Positions 20,447 through 34,639 of a stretch of 64,000 nt of DNA are shown here, in pieces. Each line of letters starts with the position of its first letter. Positions within the stretch are counted from its first letter, which is position 1. The DNA lies in NCBI GenBank assembly GCA_963920525.1, contig OY986437.1:27530863-27594862 (forward strand), written 5' to 3'. The position numbers and the translations under genes were made by a program. Source of the stretch: Dichetophora obliterata (Eukaryota > Arthropoda > Insecta > Diptera > Sciomyzidae). The notes beneath the pieces are model-generated. The model saw only the letters and a list, made by a program, of their open reading frames with translations, ran no database searches and had not been told where the DNA came from.

Positions 20447-23436
20447 GAATACTTCAGGCGAATATGCATAGAAGTAGGACGGCAGACGCTCTTCTCTCGC
20501 AGCTAGTTCTAGATAGAGATGCAGATGTTGTTATTATCAGCGAACAATACAAAGAAAAAATAAGCGGAATCTGGGTGGAAGACTGTTCAAAGACAGCAGC
20601 CATTTGGCTCCCGACTGAGAGCAAGCTCCGAATAAAGGGAAGCGGTGCAGGAAACGGCTTTGTTTGGATTCTTGGCCACAACTTTACCCTAATGAGTTGC
20701 TACTTGACCCCCAGCGATAATATAAAAGACTTTCAGGCCAAACTCGACTGCATAGAAGACAAAATTCTGCAGATCGGGGGAGAGTTTATTGTCGCAGGAG
20801 ACTTTAATTCGCAGGCGATTGAATGGGGTATGCCTTCAACCAATCATAGAGGAAGACGAGTTCTAGATATGATTGCCAGGCAAGGCCTAGTAGTCGCAAA
20901 CACTGGAACTGCCACCACTTTCCGAAGACCGGGATGCAATGCTACAACTCCAGATATCACACTAGTATCTGAGAAAATGGCTCACAGGCTAAAATCGTGG
21001 AAAGTCCTTGAAGACTTTACAGGCAGCGACCACCAATACATATCATACTGTGTAAATATGTCAAGTCGCCCTGCTCGAAACACCGCCAAAAAGAGCATAC
21101 GCAAGTGGAATGCCTCTAAATTGAACCCAGACGCTTTTCTTGCCGAAATAGATGCAAACCCCCAAATAAGTTTTGCTACAAATAACGCAAGGTCCATAGT
21201 AAACCAAACTATGAGAACAATCGAGAGAGCTTGCGAAAGGTCAATGCCGAAAATAAAAACATGTAGGCACAAAAACTCCGTCTACTGGTGGACGGAAGAA
21301 ATAGCGCAACTGAGACAAGCATGCTTGCAGAGTCGGAGAAGGTATACCAGAGCAAGACGCTTAGGTGCAGCTTTATCCGAAAATGATGAGTTTAAGATAG
21401 CCCAGAACAACCTCAAACAAGCTATCAAATCCAGCAAAAAAAGAAAGTGGGAGGACCTCCGAAATGACATTAACAACGACCCCTGGGGGCTCGGATACAA
21501 GATTGTTATGCGAAAGCTCGTATCAAAACCACCGATGCTTGAGTTAGAAGCAGATAAAATGGACAACATCGTAAATGTCCTTTTTCCCACGCATGACGTA
21601 ACAGAAGAAGTCTTGGAGATCCCTCAGGATGATTCGCCTCCACTTTTTACAGAAGACGAGCTCAAGCTAGCCGCGAGAACGCTTAAAAATAAAAAAGCAC
21701 CCGGCCTTGACGGCGTCCCATCAGAGATTTTGAAAATACTTGCAATCTCGAGACCCAACGTACTGCTAAGCATGTACAACGCTTGCTTAACAGAAGGCAT
21801 TTTTCCAGAAATATGGAAGAGACAAAGTCTAGTACTCATCAGCAAGGGAAAAGGAAACCCAGAGTCTCCTTCGGCCTACAGACCCCTCTGCATGCTTGAC
21901 ACATCTGGAAAGCTACTAGAAAGACTGCTTAAGCCTCGCCTTGCGACAGCAATTAACACTAGTGGGGGACTGTCCCCAAGACAGCATGGCTTTAGACCCG
22001 GTAGGTCTACAATTGGAGCTATCACAGAAGCCCTGACAAGCTTCGAAGATGCACAAACTAGGAACCACTACTCAAGGGGAATCGTCTTACTGGCGACCCT
22101 AGATGTAAGAAACGCCTTTAATAGCGTGAGCTGGAAAAATATAATTTACGCTCTGGAAAATCGCTTCCAAATCCCGTCGTATCTAATGAGAATGATGCGA
22201 AACTATCTTAAGGATCGTAAACTTACTTACGAAACCACAAGCGGTCCCAGACAAAAACAGATAACGTCAGGGGCCGCACAAGGGTCAATTCTCGGCCCAG
22301 ATCTTTGGAACGTAAGTTACGACGAAATCCTTCGTATGGATATGCCCGATGATACATATCTTGTCGGGTACGCAGATGATATCGCTGCTATTATCACCGC
22401 ACGAGACACCACAGACGCACAAAGAAAGTTCAATCAGGTCATGCTTAGAACAAAAGCATGGCTGGACTCTCACGGCCTCCAACTGGCTACAGAAAAAACT
22501 GAGCTCCTTCTTCTCACAAGAAAGCATATCCCACTAGAAGTAGAGCTGAGTGTATGCGCGAACACTATCACTACCCAGAAGGTGGTAAACTACCTAGGGA
22601 TAAGGCTTGATAACAAGCTATCCTACTGGGCGCAGATACAATATGCAGCGACGAAAGCAGCCCAAATAACAGCATGGCTTAGCCATTTAATGGCAAACAT
22701 AGGCGGTCCTATGCAGAGTAAGAGAAAGTTGTTAATGTCGACAACACACTCCATACTCCTGTATGGAAGTGAGCTGTGGGCTGATGTTCTGAAAACGACA
22801 CGCAAAAGAAAGCCCCTATCGGCAGTACAGAGAACGGCAGCCTTACGGGTAGCTTCAGCGTACCGCACGGTTTCTGAAGCTGCAGTATTAGTGATCAGTG
22901 GAACCATACCAATCGATCTTCTAGCACAAGAGCGCAAAACGTTATGGGAACTGAAGAAGGAGAACAATAACGACAGAATGACCAAGCAGGCGGTTCAGCT
23001 ACAGACTCTGCGACGGTGGCAAGACCGATGGGACACTGACACCAAAGGCAGGTGGACAGCCAAATTAGTCCCACACCTAGATAGATGGTATAATCGAGAA
23101 TTCGGTGAGGTAAACTTTTACGTCACGCAGTTCCTGTCAGGCCACGGGTACTTTCGAAAGTACCTTCACAAAATGGGAAAAGTAGAAAGTCCCGATTGTA
23201 TCTATGGCGACGGACAGCTAGATGACGCAGAGCACACCTTCTTCCAATGTGCACGGTGGCAAGCGGAGCGTAACGCCCTTATATTAATAGTAGGCGTTTT
23301 CAACGTAGATCGCGTGCTTGATATTATGGTCAGCAGCGAAGAAAACTGGAAATGCGTAGCCAGATGCGTTGAAAATATTCTACGAAAAAAGAAACGCGAT
23401 CTGGAAGCTGCCGAGCTACCGGTGGAAAGTAGATAG
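20443..23436 (+). CDS. ORF2: APE endonuclease / reverse transcriptase of an R1-clade element
   Basis: 997 residues, uninterrupted, a normal full length for the clade. Residues 1-200 are the APE-type endonuclease that nicks the target: QANMHRS near residue 5, catalytic-type Glu in IISEQY (about 34), GDFN at 119-122, SDH at 195-197. The reverse transcriptase follows, with APGLDGVPSE (about 419-428) and the catalytic YADD at 643-646. The C-terminus has a zinc-like motif (C919, H931, C936) typical of R1 elements; there is no RNase H. The start overlaps the ORF1 stop by 4 bases, as in elements that reinitiate translation. With no stop or frameshift this copy looks young and possibly capable of encoding active enzyme, but ORF1 is incomplete. 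Confidence 0.93.
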   Translation: MRILQANMHRSRTADALLSQLVLDRDADVVIISEQYKEKISGIWVEDCSKTAAIWLPTESKLRIKGSGAGNGFVWILGHNFTLMSCYLTPSDNIKDFQAKLDCIEDKILQIGGEFIVAGDFNSQAIEWGMPSTNHRGRRVLDMIARQGLVVANTGTATTFRRPGCNATTPDITLVSEKMAHRLKSWKVLEDFTGSDHQYISYCVNMSSRPARNTAKKSIRKWNASKLNPDAFLAEIDANPQISFATNNARSIVNQTMRTIERACERSMPKIKTCRHKNSVYWWTEEIAQLRQACLQSRRRYTRARRLGAALSENDEFKIAQNNLKQAIKSSKKRKWEDLRNDINNDPWGLGYKIVMRKLVSKPPMLELEADKMDNIVNVLFPTHDVTEEVLEIPQDDSPPLFTEDELKLAARTLKNKKAPGLDGVPSEILKILAISRPNVLLSMYNACLTEGIFPEIWKRQSLVLISKGKGNPESPSAYRPLCMLDTSGKLLERLLKPRLATAINTSGGLSPRQHGFRPGRSTIGAITEALTSFEDAQTRNHYSRGIVLLATLDVRNAFNSVSWKNIIYALENRFQIPSYLMRMMRNYLKDRKLTYETTSGPRQKQITSGAAQGSILGPDLWNVSYDEILRMDMPDDTYLVGYADDIAAIITARDTTDAQRKFNQVMLRTKAWLDSHGLQLATEKTELLLLTRKHIPLEVELSVCANTITTQKVVNYLGIRLDNKLSYWAQIQYAATKAAQITAWLSHLMANIGGPMQSKRKLLMSTTHSILLYGSELWADVLKTTRKRKPLSAVQRTAALRVASAYRTVSEAAVLVISGTIPIDLLAQERKTLWELKKENNNDRMTKQAVQLQTLRRWQDRWDTDTKGRWTAKLVPHLDRWYNREFGEVNFYVTQFLSGHGYFRKYLHKMGKVESPDCIYGDGQLDDAEHTFFQCARWQAERNALILIVGVFNVDRVLDIMVSSEENWKCVARCVENILRKKKRDLEAAELPVESR

Positions 23437-23739
23437 TGGTAGCTTGGCTAGCTGTGGCGAAATAAAGCGCTGCAGGCAGCTGATCTTGACCTATAACTTG
23501 AATGAGGAAATTTGAACCTCGAAGGCAAGAAAGGCAGAAGCGGAGGCCCGGACGCGGGTTTTTACAGATGCTGGCTCACACAGCCAAATACAGGGACCAC
23601 CCCGAAGTAATGCGAAAGCGGTTCCGGGGTGGGAAAAACTCCCGTATAAGAAGGAGGTGGTTTAGTCGGTAGGCGCTAGCAATAGGCGACAGCGGATCCC
23701 GACACACCGGTCAAGGGACGAACTTGGCTGACGGTGCGT
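23437..23739 (+). other. 3' UTR of the R1-clade element
   Basis: GC-richer than the surroundings, with short self-complementary stretches (for example GGGACCACCCCG and CGGTTCCGGGGTGGG). It ends GACGGTGCGT directly before the A-run. Probably recognised by the element's own reverse transcriptase. Confidence 0.75.
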
Positions 23740-23761
23740 AAAAAAAAAAAAAAAAAAAAAA

Positions 23762-25614
<1,853 letters not shown>

Positions 25615-28362
25615 CAGGCAAACCGTTTTTATTTTTAATTTTATTATTATAATTTTCTTTTTTGTGTCAAAATCTAGTTCTAGCTTTCCATGAAGAAACA
25701 TGAATATTTAGCAGGAGTTCTTAAATTCAGAATCCCTTCTATATTTAGCAGTCTTCCACAATATAGCATTAGATTTAGCAGGAGGTGAAGAAACTGACCC
25801 TTAAAGGACACTTGGAAGTATAAAATGACATAATAAAAAGATAATTTTTAAAATTAAATTTAGAAAACTGCATTCGAACTAAAAATTAAAAACAAATAAT
25901 TTTTTTGAGTTTGATCAACTTATAGCATTCAAATGGTCAAGTTAAGTGAGATGTGTAATGCCATATTTTATCCTACTGAATTTCTGATTATAGTTACCTC
26001 TATTACCTCTATTCCTAATTTGAAGACTAAGTTTTACTGAAAAACCATCTCTACTTTATAGAAGGATATCAACAATTTTCTCATACAAATAATATTGCAA
26101 ACATTTTAATATTTAAAATTCTTTCCAAGCTTTCACAACGTGATATGAACAGTTTTCAACTTGACCAAGTTTTTCCGGCATTTTTATTAAAATGAAACCA
26201 TTAGATTTGTTGGTTCACACAAGAAAAGGAAGAGATTTATTCCCTTACTAATTTTGTTTTCAAAAAGTATCCAGTCATGTCCGTTTAACATAAATAACTG
26301 GGTCAAGAGTCACGTGCTCGTAGGTAGGCTTCAGTCCACTAAACACACTCAACGCAGCTGTTACCGTCGACCAGCTGTTACCAATTGACCTTGTTTAGAC
26401 TTTGTAAAAAATGACTAGTAAACAAGCAAGAACTACAACAGTCAGGAACGCATGTGACAAAGCATAAAAAAATATCCTTAAAACTCAAACTCTTCATTTG
26501 CTTCAAACATTGATAGAGGCCAAACACGAATTATGAATAATGCCAGCGACAAACGCCTGAAAAAGTGCAATAAAACAAACAATTGCGTGACATTAAAACG
26601 TGAATAATAAATAGTTTCTGGTGTTGCGACTTGTGGAACGCAAAAGTACGTTGAGAAGAGCCGTGAAAAGAACAGCACTTTAAAAATAGATACACATGTG
26701 AAGAAAAAAAAATTAAATTTCTTATTTGCATAGATTTTGCAACATGCAATATTTATGCAAATTAAATGTTGATTAAATGTCGCACCAAAGTCAAAGGAAA
26801 CTTACAAAATATACATTTTTAATAGTAATTGACGCCAAGTGTTTAAACTTGATGCTTGGCGTGATCAGATGGTCTTAATCAAAATAGAACCGTTTTTACA
26901 AAATTTTTCATTTCTATTTTAATGGAAGAATTTATAGAACTTCCTTAATGCTTGTTTTAATTGTAATTTTTAATAATGGTAAAAGCATGCCATATTTTTT
27001 ATGAACAATTTTCATACAAATGTTGCCATATTTAAGAACTTCATGACAGGTTAATTATGCAGACTTACACTAATCACTCTTTATAATGAAAAGTTTTACA
27101 ATAAATTTATGCCAGTCAACAACTTTTAGCCAAAAGTTATACAATGATTTGATAGAATTCACACTTAAATTTTTGGCAAATCTTTGCGTTTTCACGTTTT
27201 TTCCGAAATGTCTTCTTCCATACAACAATGCATTCATTGTGAAATAAGAACTTCACAGCTTAAAACCGAATTTGTGGGTCAAACAACTAACTGTGAAGTA
27301 GATATTAGGTCAAGATTAATGATAACTTGGCAACGTTTGAGTTAAAAATAGCATAGCAATGGAACAAATGAATCAACATTGATTTGTAGGTGTTGCGTTC
27401 TCATTAAATTTGTTTACTTTTAATGTTGAGTAATAAAATGTTTATTTCCACTTCAGTAGTGGGCGCGTACTTCAATGAAAAGCCGTATAATTTTGCTCAT
27501 TTGTGAGTTATAACTCTGTTGTGCGTAGTTCAGCCATCAGTTTACTTTGATGGTAAAAATAAAATTTAAATGAAGCATTTCAAAATTGTATCATATTGCA
27601 TGAACTATGTAAAGGATATTCAAATGAGAGTGACTATTAAAATTTTGCGTTGCATTTGTTTGCTTATTAAATGTGCCCCTTTTGACTAAGATTAATAACA
27701 AAAAATTCTTGAAACGATAAATCATTATATATTACCACATCATATTCCTTTTTAAATGTTGGCTATATCTTACCAAAATTCTTTGTACCATATATTCAGT
27801 AAAATTGTAAAGTAATAAAATAAGCGTCATCTACAGTCTCTTTGATAGGTAAGGTATACAGTTGCTTATGTGAACATCGGGGCGTATGAGTAACATTTTA
27901 TTTTTCTTGTATGGTTTAGTCAGGAGTCGCTGTAACTACCAGGTTGACTTTTGGGCATAATAAATGGGTGTAGTATATTTTATGATTTTATTTTTCACAC
28001 AGTCTTAGCGCAGTATTTGATTTTGTTACTAAAAATATAAAATAGCTTAGTTTTTCTTACTTCAAAACATATGAGCATAAAATCTCATAAATTCATACAA
28101 TCGGAGCAGATTGTTAAAACGAGAAAACAGCCCAAATGTGTCTAGTTAGCAACTTTAAATTGCCAAAGTGCTACAATCATCTTAGAAAAAAACATTAAAA
28201 AATTTTGTATTTTAATTTTAATTTTTTATGCATAAGTTTTTTGTTTTTAAATTTTATAAAAATTTCTATTCTCGAAATGGTGTTTAGAGATTTGGGATCT
28301 TAGCTCACACAAGAAAAGGTAGTCCGATTTATTTAGCAAATACTACAAAAAATTATAAAATT
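25615..28362. other. No gene recognised
   Basis: AT-rich DNA without long frames, recognisable repeats or motifs. Short open frames on the minus strand at 26478-26749 show nothing familiar. Confidence 0.45.
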
Positions 28363-28760
28363 ATATAATAATAACATAAGCACAAAAACTAAAGTAAAGC
28401 TAAAATACAACAACAACAGGAAAATATGAAAGGAGAGAAACTGAGAAATTGGCACTTTAAATCTCATCGCCTCTGTGGAGCAGAGCGCTAATGCGCTTGC
28501 ACGGCGTATCACAAAGATTTCTGATGAAGCCTGTAGCAGGGCCGAAATTGCAATAAAATCAGCTAGTGATGTTTTCCTTTTCATAGTGAAAACGTTGTTG
28601 TTGTTGTTTCTTTGGAAAAATTCGTTAGAGCAATTAACTGTTGTAACCTGACTTAAAGCTCAATAAACGATTTTAAACTATCAAACACTTAGAATTTGTA
28701 TTTAAATCATAGAAAACCAACATAACAAATAACAAGGTCATTGGAGATAAACTTGAATGG
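28363..28760 (+). repeat. SINE-like repeat with tRNA-like box, copy C
   Basis: Same family as 2163-2637, about 80-85% similar by eye. It runs from ATAATAACATAAGCAC through GTGGAGCAGAGCGCTAATGC (tRNA-like), GTATCACAAAGATTTCTGATG, AAAACGTTGTTGTTGTTG and AAACGATTTTAAACTATC to AAGGTCATTGGAGATAAACT. It lacks the long A-run of copy B. Confidence 0.8.
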
Positions 28761-29422
28761 AATTACGAATAAATTAATTTTTTCAGCAAAGTTTTGTTAA
28801 CATTTTTAAAAATAAATTTCATCAAAAATTGAAAACGACCAAAAATTTTAGATTGACACCTTGTACAAATTTTAGAGCCATTGTAGATGAAAATCAATGT
28901 AAACATTTTTATCTATTGAAATTTAACTGAAAGTACCTTATTTCGATAAAATGTTGGAATTTTTGTTGGTATAATTATTTTATAATAATAGAAACACTAT
29001 TTACCAGCATCACTTCCTAAGCTGATTTAGTCATTTCTGTCTGTCTGTCTGTATCCATCTGTCCGTTTGTTCATTTTTCTATCTGTGCATTTATGATCAC
29101 GGTTAAAACTGTAAATATTTAAATTTTCTAGTTATATATAATTATTTATGTTGATTTTTCCAACCCTTTTTGATTACTCATTACTTTTTCTAAATCGCCA
29201 ATAAGAATATTTTTTAATAATAATGCTCACTGTAATTAAAGTCATACTTTTTTCTATTTTGTTTATAATTCACATAGCTGTAAGTAAATTTAAAATTAGT
29301 TAAGTTAATTTTTAATACTCTAAATTACCTCTTTCGATGAACTATAAAGACTTGTCTTATTGCACACTCATTTTCATATAAAAAAATAAATAAAAAAATA
29401 AAAAAATTAAGGTATTAGCGGG
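28761..29422. other. No gene recognised; short CTGT repeat near 29035
   Basis: AT-rich, with CTGTCTGTCTGTCTGTATCC-like sequence at 29035-29057 and AAATAAA runs near 29380. Confidence 0.4.
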
Positions 29423-30007
29423 TAGGGCTTTCAATGTCGAGACTCAAAAGAAATTATATAGTATAATTCAATAAATTAATTTTTTCTGACATAATAATAC
29501 TAACATAAAAAAAGAAACCAACCAACTTGAGAACCTCCTCCTTTTTTTTAGGTCGGTTAAAAAGGTACATTTTTTTGAGATCACTAAAGTCTTTGAACTA
29601 TTAGTTGAGCTGATTGACTTTGAAAATATGATCTTAAAATACTAAAGCATCTAAGGTGTCATCCCCTAGGCTTGACCGAATTTTGGTCGCTAAATTTCCA
29701 GTCGAAGAGAAACTTATCTCGGACTCAACACTAGTAGGCGGAATTGTTATCAAATAATCATATGCTTTTTGAAGCAGATTATCGCGAGTGCCACCATTTA
29801 AATATATTTTTATTTCATTTTCGAACATTTGAGGTAAATTTAAATTTTTTAAAAGTTGTTACTCGAATGTCAAATTAAAGTGTTGCATTTTTGCAATTTG
29901 AAGGCAATTCCGGGATCCCGAAAATCCCGGGATCTAAGGCCTAATAATCCCCGAATTGTCGGGACTGGAAAAAGTTCGAGATGCCGGATCCAGGATTGGA
30001 AGCCTTA
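29423..30007 (-). mobile_element. Internally deleted hAT element
   Basis: Ends TAGGGCTTTCAATG (29423) and, inverted, TAAGGCTTCCAATCC (to 30007) match at 11 of 13 leading positions. The 3' part of a hAT transposase is retained. The right end has palindromic GGGATCCCG/CCCGGGATC sequence, and a related GGATCCCGGGAC end occurs near 62080. Size (585 bp) and content fit a deletion derivative. No convincing 8-bp duplication was seen. Confidence 0.55.
29634..29828 (-). pseudogene. hAT transposase C-terminal dimerisation fragment
   Basis: 64 codons with AYDYLITIPPTSVESEISFS, TGNLATKIRSSL and DDTLDALVF. This is the conserved hAT C-terminal block (pattern Y-L-x-I-P-x-T-S-V-x-S-E-x-x-F-S then R-S-x-L). 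The rest of the transposase, including the catalytic part, is absent. Confidence 0.8.
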
Positions 30008-30529
30008 CTAGTAAGTCACAGTTGTACGCGGCTTCGCTAAGGACTTTTTTATCAATCTCCTTAAGACATGTCAAACGAAATAAAAAAAATAATCTTCTTT
30101 TCTCTTGTTTTTTGTGTTTTTGAGTGCAGCACTGCATTATATGTAGGTACACTATTCGACAAAATATAGTGAAAAATATTGATTTTCCCTAAAATTTTAC
30201 CTTTATTTTGCAACCTCAAATGGTAACCCTGATAAACAGATCACTGAATGGGAAATTCAAAGAAGCTTTATATTAGAAAAGAAACTAACTTAGTTACTGA
30301 GGCTATGCCGTTAACAGGTTGTATAGTGAAATTTTTGATCGGACAAAATAAAGTGAAATGTATACTATTTAAAAGAACATGCGCAATATTTTCGTATTAT
30401 TTATTATTTTGCTATATAAATTTAAAGGAAAAATATATATTATATAGAAAACAAAAACAAATAATGATATATGAAATTGAAAGATATTGGGCAATTCGCA
30501 ATGAAACCATTAAAAAAGGATTTAAATGA

Positions 30530-31068
30530 TTTGCTGGTCTAGGACCGAAAGGATGGCACCGCATATAAGAAAATGGCTGTAAAATATAAAATTCGTATAT
30601 CTGGAGCAAAAACAATTGTCGAAAAGCAGAGAATTTTCTGAACTACTGACAGTTTAAAAAAATCGGTGGTAGAAAACGGAAGAACTATGTGCAGTATGAC
30701 AGGAAAATATTGATCCTTGCCAAGAAAAAGCCACTTGATTTAGCTAGAGAAATTAGGGAATCTTTAAATTTACATATTTCGTCTTGTAGAGTGCAAAGAA
30801 GGTTTAACAAAAAATGAGTTTTCTTTGCATAGAAGAAAAAGCCTTTTTTTGCGCGCAGTAAACATTAAAAAAAGACTAGACTTTGCGAGAAGTATTTGAA
30901 TATGCCCTAAACGTTCTGTATTCGCATTATTTCGTCAGATGAGATTTTATTTGAATTAAAAAAATCGAAAAGACGTAAGCGGGTTTGATGTAACCCTCCT
31001 AGAGACTCAATCTGAAAAGAATATCACCCACTGCCAAACAAGGAGGAGGCTGCCTTATACTGCCGCTC
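30530..31068 (+). pseudogene. Tc1-like transposase relic
   Basis: Broken frames read AYKKMAVKYKIRISGAKT (helix-turn-helix), KKPLDLAREIRESLNLHIS, NIKKRLDFARS, SDEILFELKKSKRRKR (first catalytic Asp region) and, at the end, a match to the 'VKHGGGSxMVW' block. Order and spacing fit a Tc1 DDE transposase. There are several stops and frameshifts, and the C-terminal third is cut by the nested element at 31072. Function is lost. Confidence 0.78.
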
Positions 31069-31071
31069 TAA

Positions 31072-32566
31072 GGGCGCATTTATAGTGGCGACTTGTTGCT
31101 GGACCGGACCGAACCGAGAAGGAAAGCTGAAAAACGCTGCACATACAATCATATGAAACAAGCTCAAAGTGCGTATAGTGCCAGCCGAGCTTGCAACTTC
31201 AAGTGACTTGTGCGCTGGTTTCCATCTTCCCGATTGTTGCTTTCTCGCTCGCTCGCACGGTTTGCTTGTGTTTTGATTCATTTTACACGTTGCTTGCTTA
31301 TTACTTTCGTTAAATAACATGAAATTTAAAAAGAAACAAGGAAAACAATTTTTTTTTTGTTTTTTTCGTCTTATCTTTTTTTTTTGTGCACAAAAGCAAG
31401 TGTGTAAAATGAACAAACGAATGAAAAGGGATTTTTCCCACAAAGTTGGCAACGCTGGCGGTAGCAAACTAAATTCCTCGGAAAAATATTGATATACGAA
31501 AAAAAACAAATTGCAGCACACTTGACTGCCAGCGTCGCGATCGATTCTGTATTTCCTTGAATTCATTCATTAAAAAAAAAACAAAGAACCACACGATAGC
31601 AACAAAGAAGACCAACAAGAAAAGGTATAAGCATACAAGAACACGAAATTTCGCTGTTGTTATGCTGTATTTTCTTGCCCGCAAAAAATACACACAGAAA
31701 CAGCACTATAAAGAAGCAACAAAGATAAATTTCTATCAACTGTTGCACACAGAAAACAAAAACAGAAATAGTGAAAAAAGCTAAACCAGCCGGTGAAGCA
31801 ATTCTTCGATTAGCGGCTGCAAGTGCGTTTCATCTAAAGTAGAGAATCGAAGATTATCAAATTTTTTTATGTGCGCTCTTCCTTTCTATTTGATTTTAAG
31901 CACAAAAGTAAACAAACAAAAATAGTAGCAACAAGATATAACGACTTTGTTAAGATTAGTTTTGCATTGCTTTGTTGCAATATCAAAAATAATACAACAA
32001 AAACAAAACCTAAAGAAAAAAGTTAAAAAAGTTAAAACCAGTTGGATGATCAAGTGGCTTCATGCGGCTTGAAGTGCGTTTTTGCTGAGTCATCGCATAA
32101 AAAATCTTGGGCCAGCAGCTGATGTACGTTTTTTAATGTGCGTTCTTTCTACGATCTTCTATTTTGTCAAAAAAAAAATTTTTAATAAAAACACAACAAG
32201 AAGGCAACAAAAACCAGCAGAAAACACCAGCGAAAAAAGTCGAAACAAGTTGGTACCTCAAGTGACTTGAAACGACTTGCAGTTGCAGGAAGCGCGTTTC
32301 AGCAGCGTTTTTCGAATTTTCGTCTCTGCACTTGTTGGTTTGAGGAAAGCAAAAGGAATGAACGAAATCATGTGGCTTTTTTAATGCTTCGGTTGCAAAA
32401 ATAAAAAAAAAAACTAATATATACAAACAAACCCAAAATAGTCAAAAATCAGCTGAAACAAGTCACCAGCGACAAGCGCGCACTATACGCACTTCCAGCT
32501 GCTTTTAGCAGGACGCGTTTCCAGCTCGGTCCGGTCCAGCAACCAGCTGCCACTATAAACGCACCC
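31072..32566. mobile_element. 1.5 kb Harbinger-like non-autonomous element with TAA duplication
   Basis: Termini GGGCGCATTTATAGTGGC and, inverted, GGGTGCGTTTATAGTGGC, extending imperfectly to TTGCTGGACCGGACCGA on both sides. TAA flanks both ends (31069-31071, 32567-32569), the size and type PIF/Harbinger elements make. Inside, a unit of about 215-230 bp with an A-rich part, a GTCGAAACAAGTTGG-like part and an AAGTGCGTTT-like part recurs around 31760, 31990, 32200 and 32420. GTGCGTATAGTGC near each end is also inverted. No transposase seen. Confidence 0.72.
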
Positions 32567-33242
32567 TAAGAAAGAAAGTCACAAACTCCAAAATTCCAAA
32601 ATTGAGATAAGGGCAGATTCAGAACCGTGAATGAGATTCTGATTTTTGTGTTAAGCTAAGATTACAAATTTTCAACTGAAAAGAACTGAAAAATGTTAAT
32701 TAAAATGGTCATTCTAGTGTGTTTCTTCGAATGATAAGAAAGGAAAAAGCTGAATATCTCAAAACTACTCATATGGAAATATGACTTTATTTCTTAGAAG
32801 GGCAGTATAGTATGGGATTGTTTTACTTCAGCTAAAGTAGGCGAACTCGTTAAAATAGATATAAAAATGACTAGCCGAAAAAATAAACTTGCGTGATTTG
32901 ACTTTGCGTTTGCGTTTGACTTTGCAGTGCTGCAAAATTGGCCTTTTTTAAACATTTTGCTTGTGCTGCAAAAGCAGTTTGCGCATCATGATGCATTTCC
33001 TAACAGACCCATTGTTTTGTGAACTGTTTTAAGACCTGAAATCTATTTTTTTATATTATTTTTTATAACATATCTTGATGTATTAAAATAGTTTGCACCT
33101 TTTAAAAAAATAAATATTAAAAAATCAAACTATTTTTGCTGCATTGGATATGTTTTTTGTTTCTTTGTACTTTATTTTGTCCGATAGTGTATCTCCCTTT
33201 TGGTCTTGCTCGAGCATCATTTTTTTTTTGTTGCGCTTTGCT

Positions 33243-34463
33243 CAGCGTTGCCAGACGTTTTTTTAAAAAACTATAAGTTCCAAAAGAAAACAACTGTATT
33301 TTCAACGAAAAAACTGTTACCATAAAAAAAACTCTATTTTCAACAAAAAAACTGTAACCCTAAAAACGGCAAAATGAAAATAATGAAAAACAATTAATTT
33401 ACAAAAACATAAACAATGACATAAGCAGTTAAAAAACAACTTTAAATAGCATTTGTACTTTTGAACAGATCACATTTTGTTTTTGATATTAGATTTAATT
33501 ATTTTTCGAAAATTTACTTGTCAACTTTTTGTACATTTGGTTTGATTTATCAAATTGAATACAGTTTGATGTATTCTTTTTTAAGAGATCTTATGTTCTT
33601 AGAATTCCATAAAGTGCGGGAATCTCTAACTTATTTCGAAGTTTTGTTTATAAACATTAATTGCTGAAAATATTCCTTCAACATTTGCAGTGGCTATTGG
33701 AATGCATAGAACAGCAGAAACCGTTTTTCCCAAGAGATGAAATGCTTCACCACAATCGCTTTTTTTCTAAATTTAAATCGCTAAAATCACTTTGAAATTT
33801 TTCAATGCTTTTAACATTTATCAAATGTCGACTCAATTTCGATATAAATGGTTGATAAGTATTTAAAACTTCACTTAGAGACAGAAGTTCCACATCCTTT
33901 AAAAATTCATTTTCAAATTCAAATTTCATTAACAGTTTTTTACACAGCTCAACCTAAAATTTTACGCAATGTACTCTGAAATCAATTTCCTGCGATTGTA
34001 GTAATTTATGAGTTGACATCAATACTATAGATAACTCGCTACCTAAATAAATATCTTTCAAAGACTTTAGATTGCCAATATTGTTATTATTAATTTTTTA
34101 AATTCAGTTGCGATAACAAACTCATCTTAAGTTTTTTTAAAAACCACATGTCAAAAAATCAATGACAACCAAATTGACATATCGAAGCCAATTCTATTTG
34201 AAGCCTTCCATATTATTACAGCTATGGTGTAATTGCAATGATGCAATATAATTGCAGGGTTACAATGCTGTCACAGGGCAATTATTTATAAAATTTTTTA
34301 ATAATCAAAAATAAAAATACAAAAAACCAAAAATATTTCAATTCATTATTTCACATCTGAAATTTAACAAGCTGTAATTTGCACTATGAGTCAATTAAAA
34401 AAAACTGTAAGCCTGTTCAAAAAACTGTAATTTACAGTTGAATCTATGAATATGGCAACGCTG
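33243..34463 (-). mobile_element. hAT element, degenerate
   Basis: Both ends read CAGCGTTGCCA inwards (33243 and complement to 34463), the CAGNG start typical of hAT. Flanks GCTTTGCT and GCAGTGCT match at six of eight bases. AAAACTGTA-type motifs are repeated near both ends, as expected for transposase-binding sites. Confidence 0.75.
33640..34130 (-). pseudogene. hAT transposase C-terminal relic
   Basis: The minus strand gives LKDIYLGSELSIVLMSTH, then NEFLKDVELLSLSEVLNTY, and ends with VLCIPIATANVEGIFSAIN, which matches the hAT block 'P-x-S-N-A-x-V-E-R-x-F-S'. One segment of 60 codons (33929-33747) is open; stops separate the rest. It lies inside a pair of hAT ends. Confidence 0.65.
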
Positions 34464-34639
34464 GCAGTGCTAGATGGGCACGAAGAGAAAGAGAAAAAAG
34501 AGAGCAACATGGAGTTTATTGAAACTCTCGCACAACACAAAGTCGTCAAAAGAAATCTATTATGCAATTAAACACTTTAATTAAATATATTTATTATAAA
34601 AATTTCGAAAGAAAAATATTTCTTCTTTATTGCAAATTT

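Larger units (their letters stand above)
30150..33189 (+). mobile_element. Tc1-like element with TA target duplication, interrupted by a nested element
   Basis: Ends: CACTATTCGACAAAATATAG at 30150 and the inverted CACTATCGGACAAAATAAAG to 33189, with TA outside each (30148-30149, 33190-33191). A related motif ATCGGACAAAATAAAGTG also lies at about 30338, suggesting doubled binding sites. Without the nested insert (31072-32566 plus TAA) the element would be about 1.54 kb, a normal Tc1 size. Confidence 0.75.

Noticed and set aside
31024..31566. 180-codon minus-strand frame
   Set aside because: It crosses the boundary of the Tc1 relic and the nested TAA element, so it is an accidental fusion.
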